A stretch of DNA of 25,709 nucleotides from NCBI GenBank assembly GCA_002687025.1, contig NYZG01000032.1:1-25709 (forward strand), read 5' to 3'. Numbering within the stretch: position 1 is the first letter of the stretch; each line of letters opens with the position of its first letter. This DNA comes from Candidatus Poribacteria bacterium. GTDB taxonomy: Bacteria; Poribacteria; WGA-4E; GCA-2687025. Shown one piece after another: positions 23,988 to 25,709 of the stretch. The translations under genes were made by a program, and so were the position numbers. The notes under the pieces are model-generated. The model did no database searches. It was not told the origin of the DNA and was given only the letters and a program-made list of their open reading frames with translations.

Positions 23988-24965
23988 ATGCGACGAGTTT
24001 TCGTGGTCACGGCGGTTTGCGTCTTGCTGGCGCTAGGGGAAGCCGCGCACGCCGAGCGGCTGCGCCACCTGGAGTTCACATACACGGCCACCGTCAACGA
24101 CATCCCGGAAGGCGCGAAGAGCGTGCGCCTGTGGATGCCTTATCCGGTGTCGAACGCGTATCAGGACGTGCTCGATGTGCGCGTCGAGTCGCCGTTCGCC
24201 ACCGAGGTGAACGTGGAAGCGGAATACGGCAACACGGTCCTCTACATCGATGCGGCGGCCGCGGACGAGGCGTTCACCGTAACGATGACCGTGGATGTCG
24301 TGCGGCGCGAGCAGGTGGCGGGGGAGACCGGCGGCGGGAAGGTCGGCGACGAGCTGCGCGCTCGGCTGTTGCGTGAGGACTCGCTCGTCCCGATCTCCGG
24401 TCGGATCGCGGAGTTGTCGGTCGAGGCTACACGAGGGACGCAGGCTCCGCTGCGGGCGAGGGCGATCTACGACCACGTGACCGAGCTGATGACGTACGAC
24501 AAGTCGGGCGAGGGTTGGGGCCAGGGCGACGCGGTTTACGCCTGCAATGTCCAAACCGGCAACTGCACGGACTTCCATTCGCTCATCATCGGGATGGCGC
24601 GCGCGGCCAAGATACCCGCGATTTTCGAGATAGGCTTCCCGATTCCACCGACGCAGCGCGAAGGCACGGTGGGTGGCTACCACTGCTGGGCGGAGCTGTA
24701 CATCGACGGCTCCGGCTGGGTTCCCGTGGACAGCTCCGAGGCGAGCAAACACCCGGAGATGTCCGACTACTACTACGGCAACCTCGACGAGAACCGCATC
24801 TACTTCTCGCGCGGTCGCGACATCACGCTGGCGCCGCCGCAGGAAGCCGGCCCCGTGAACTATCTGATCTACCCATACGTCGAGGTGGACGGCGAGATCC
24901 ACGCGGGCGTAGAGAAGTCGTTCGCATATCGCGACCTGGAGATGGTCGGCTCGGCGCGCCACTAG
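23988..24965 (+). CDS. Secreted transglutaminase-like cysteine protein
   Basis: 325 residues from the ATG at 23988, which has GGAG nine bases upstream. The frame is open further upstream but crosses the promoter, so earlier starts are rejected. The signal peptide is about 1-22 (VFVVTAVCVLLALGEAAHA). The N-terminal half (24-110) is a beta-rich domain, TYTATVNDIPEGAKSVRLW, often seen before this catalytic domain. The transglutaminase-like core has the triad Cys193 (TGNCTDFHS), His232 (GGYHCWAE) and Asp248 (WVPVDSSEA). It ends with FSRGRDITLAPPQ and a short beta tail. Such proteins act as cysteine proteases, amidases or cross-linkers on exported proteins or wall peptides. The activity here is not known. 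Confidence 0.87.
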   Translation: MRRVFVVTAVCVLLALGEAAHAERLRHLEFTYTATVNDIPEGAKSVRLWMPYPVSNAYQDVLDVRVESPFATEVNVEAEYGNTVLYIDAAAADEAFTVTMTVDVVRREQVAGETGGGKVGDELRARLLREDSLVPISGRIAELSVEATRGTQAPLRARAIYDHVTELMTYDKSGEGWGQGDAVYACNVQTGNCTDFHSLIIGMARAAKIPAIFEIGFPIPPTQREGTVGGYHCWAELYIDGSGWVPVDSSEASKHPEMSDYYYGNLDENRIYFSRGRDITLAPPQEAGPVNYLIYPYVEVDGEIHAGVEKSFAYRDLEMVGSARH

Positions 24966-24999
24966 CCGACCAGGCGTCCGGTCACGGCATTTGCGTCCG

Positions 25000-25024
25000 C
25001 AGGGGTGAGCTTTGCTTGCCCCTG
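25000..25024 (+). terminator. Hairpin downstream of the transglutaminase-like gene
   Basis: CAGGGG-TG-AGC, loop TTT, GCT-TG-CCCCTG: an 11-pair stem (nine Watson-Crick pairs plus two G-U pairs in RNA), 34 bases after the stop codon. There is no clean T-run after it, so it may be a Rho-assisted or 3'-end-protecting stem. The surrounding 24966-25115 holds no gene that I can support. Confidence 0.5.
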
Positions 25025-25115
25025 TCGCGCTTCAGGCTGCCGCGCACAGACGCGTGCGGTTCGCTCCTGACCGGCACAGCCTCGCCTATCAGCGTTCCTC
25101 GTCGGCCAAGGTCCG

Positions 25116-25238
25116 CTACCCGCCGGGGACGCGCAGCCTGATAATGCGGTCGGCCAGAGCCCGCGCGCGGGTCCGGGTGTCCCCGTCTTCGTGCGCGCGC
25201 CCTAGCTTGACGAGGTCGATGGCTGCGTAAGTGCTCAT
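25116..25238 (-). CDS. Small hypothetical protein (40 aa), unidentified
   Basis: MSTYAAIDLVKLGRAHEDG, then DTRTRARALADRIIRL, ending VPGG. It looks like a helical peptide with good third-position GC. Its ATG overlaps the stop of the ORF upstream of it on the same strand as ATGA, the usual sign of coupled translation. Alternatively, the two ORFs are one gene broken by a frameshift. I do not recognise a family. It could be the 3' remnant of a larger decayed gene. Confidence 0.4.
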   Translation of the reverse strand: MSTYAAIDLVKLGRAHEDGDTRTRARALADRIIRLRVPGG

Positions 25239-25522
25239 CGCCGATCGCGGAGGGGCCCGGCGCCGTCCCGCTCCCACAGGCCGAGAAGCCGGTCGCACGC
25301 CGCGTAGGCGGGGTCGGCGATAAACGTCGATTCGGGTGCCAGCGGGCTGAGTAGGCGTCCGTGGTTCACCGGGATCGCGGCAGGGGATTGAAGCGATGGC
25401 CGGTTCGCGGACGAGTTCACGCGCAGGAAAGCCAGGATTTGGCCGACCCTTATCATCGGCTTTCGAAGATTCAGCGCAAGTCCGACGTGATTCCCGACGT
25501 CGTCAGGACGATAAGTGGGCAA
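25235..25522 (-). CDS. Hypothetical protein (95 aa), unidentified, possibly a remnant
   Basis: The C-terminal half (PVNHGRLLSPLAPESTFIAD, then AYAACDRLLGLWERDGAGPL) has codon use like the rest of the window and a helical look. The N-terminal half has poorer third-position GC, so the true start may be internal, for example a GTG at the PVNHG segment. The stop overlaps the next ORF's start (ATGA). No domain is recognised. The context is a low-gene-density end of the window. Confidence 0.35.
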   Translation of the reverse strand: MPTYRPDDVGNHVGLALNLRKPMIRVGQILAFLRVNSSANRPSLQSPAAIPVNHGRLLSPLAPESTFIADPAYAACDRLLGLWERDGAGPLRDRR

Positions 25523-25700
25523 GGTTCCCGTAGATCCGCGCTACCACCGGCGTTTAGCGGCTTCTGGCGTGATGACAGAATACCGATTATCGGAAGAACA
25601 CCGATCCCGGCGCTATCTGACCATCAACTGGTGGGATGAGGGTAATGCTGTAGTGCGCTGCCCACTGAACAGAACAGAGGTAGCCTCAGAAGGTGTGTAA
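25515..25700 (+). CDS. Small hypothetical ORF (61 aa), lower GC, doubtful
   Basis: A GTG start at 25515 has AGGA six bases upstream, and the frame ends TAA at 25698-25700. The protein contains DPRYHRRLAASGVMTEYRLS and RRYLTINWWDEGNAVV, then a Cys. I do not recognise it. An inner ATG at 25572 gives 42 residues. The GC content (about 52% after 25561) is well below the neighbouring genes, so this may be foreign DNA or a contig edge. Confidence 0.28.
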   Translation: MGKVPVDPRYHRRLAASGVMTEYRLSEEHRSRRYLTINWWDEGNAVVRCPLNRTEVASEGV

Positions 25701-25709
25701 GTAGGAAAC

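Overview
The window comes from a high-GC bacterium (about 65-68% GC in genes) with an envelope and a large secreted proteome. The best taxonomic clue is the C-terminus of the first gene. Its NYPNPFNPETWIPY / AYWDGRNDLGE sorting-type domain sits next to a type I dockerin. From memory this combination is very common in Candidatus Poribacteria (sponge-associated) and related FCB-type candidate phyla. The type I sulfatase and secreted glycoside hydrolase fit that lifestyle. I treat this as a probable, not proven, assignment. I saw no tRNA, rRNA, CRISPR array or recognisable transposase.

Layout. (1) 1-12006 (+): one enormous secreted/adhesive protein, cut by the window start, of at least about 3980 residues. 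It has about five long Ig-like units, seven tandem-95-like units, cadherin-like units, about twelve bacterial Ig-like units, an FN3 domain, a dockerin, a cohesin-like domain and a C-terminal sorting domain. (2) 12009-14480: a doubtful small ORF, a secreted clan GH-A (GH5-like) glycosidase, and a convergent SAM methyltransferase. (3) 14647-19017 (+): a compact cluster of membrane histidine kinase, NtrC-type sigma-54 activator and pyruvate kinase. It is preceded by a near-consensus -24/-12 sigma-54 promoter. (4) 19038-20697 (+): a sulfatase with its own sigma-70-like promoter. (5) 20837-23724 (-): an EnvC-like degenerate LytM activator followed by a CtpA-type S41 protease, a known cell-envelope gene pair. 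It converges on the sulfatase across a nested inverted-repeat structure. (6) 23859-24965 (+): a secreted transglutaminase-like protein with a perfect TATAAT promoter, divergent from envC. (7) 24966-25709: mostly unidentified small ORFs, with lower GC toward the end.

How the genes may work together. The giant protein, glycosidase and sulfatase look like a surface or extracellular toolkit for binding and processing (sulfated) polysaccharide or host matrix. EnvC, CtpA and the transglutaminase-like protein belong to cell-wall and envelope maintenance. The kinase/NtrC pair, packed against pyruvate kinase behind a sigma-54 promoter, suggests an autoregulated two-component system tied to central carbon flux. 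That link is inferred from gene order and promoter sequence only.

The first 60 bases and the last ~150 bases have about 50% GC and do not fit their surroundings. They may be contig-edge artefacts or the borders of mobile or foreign DNA.
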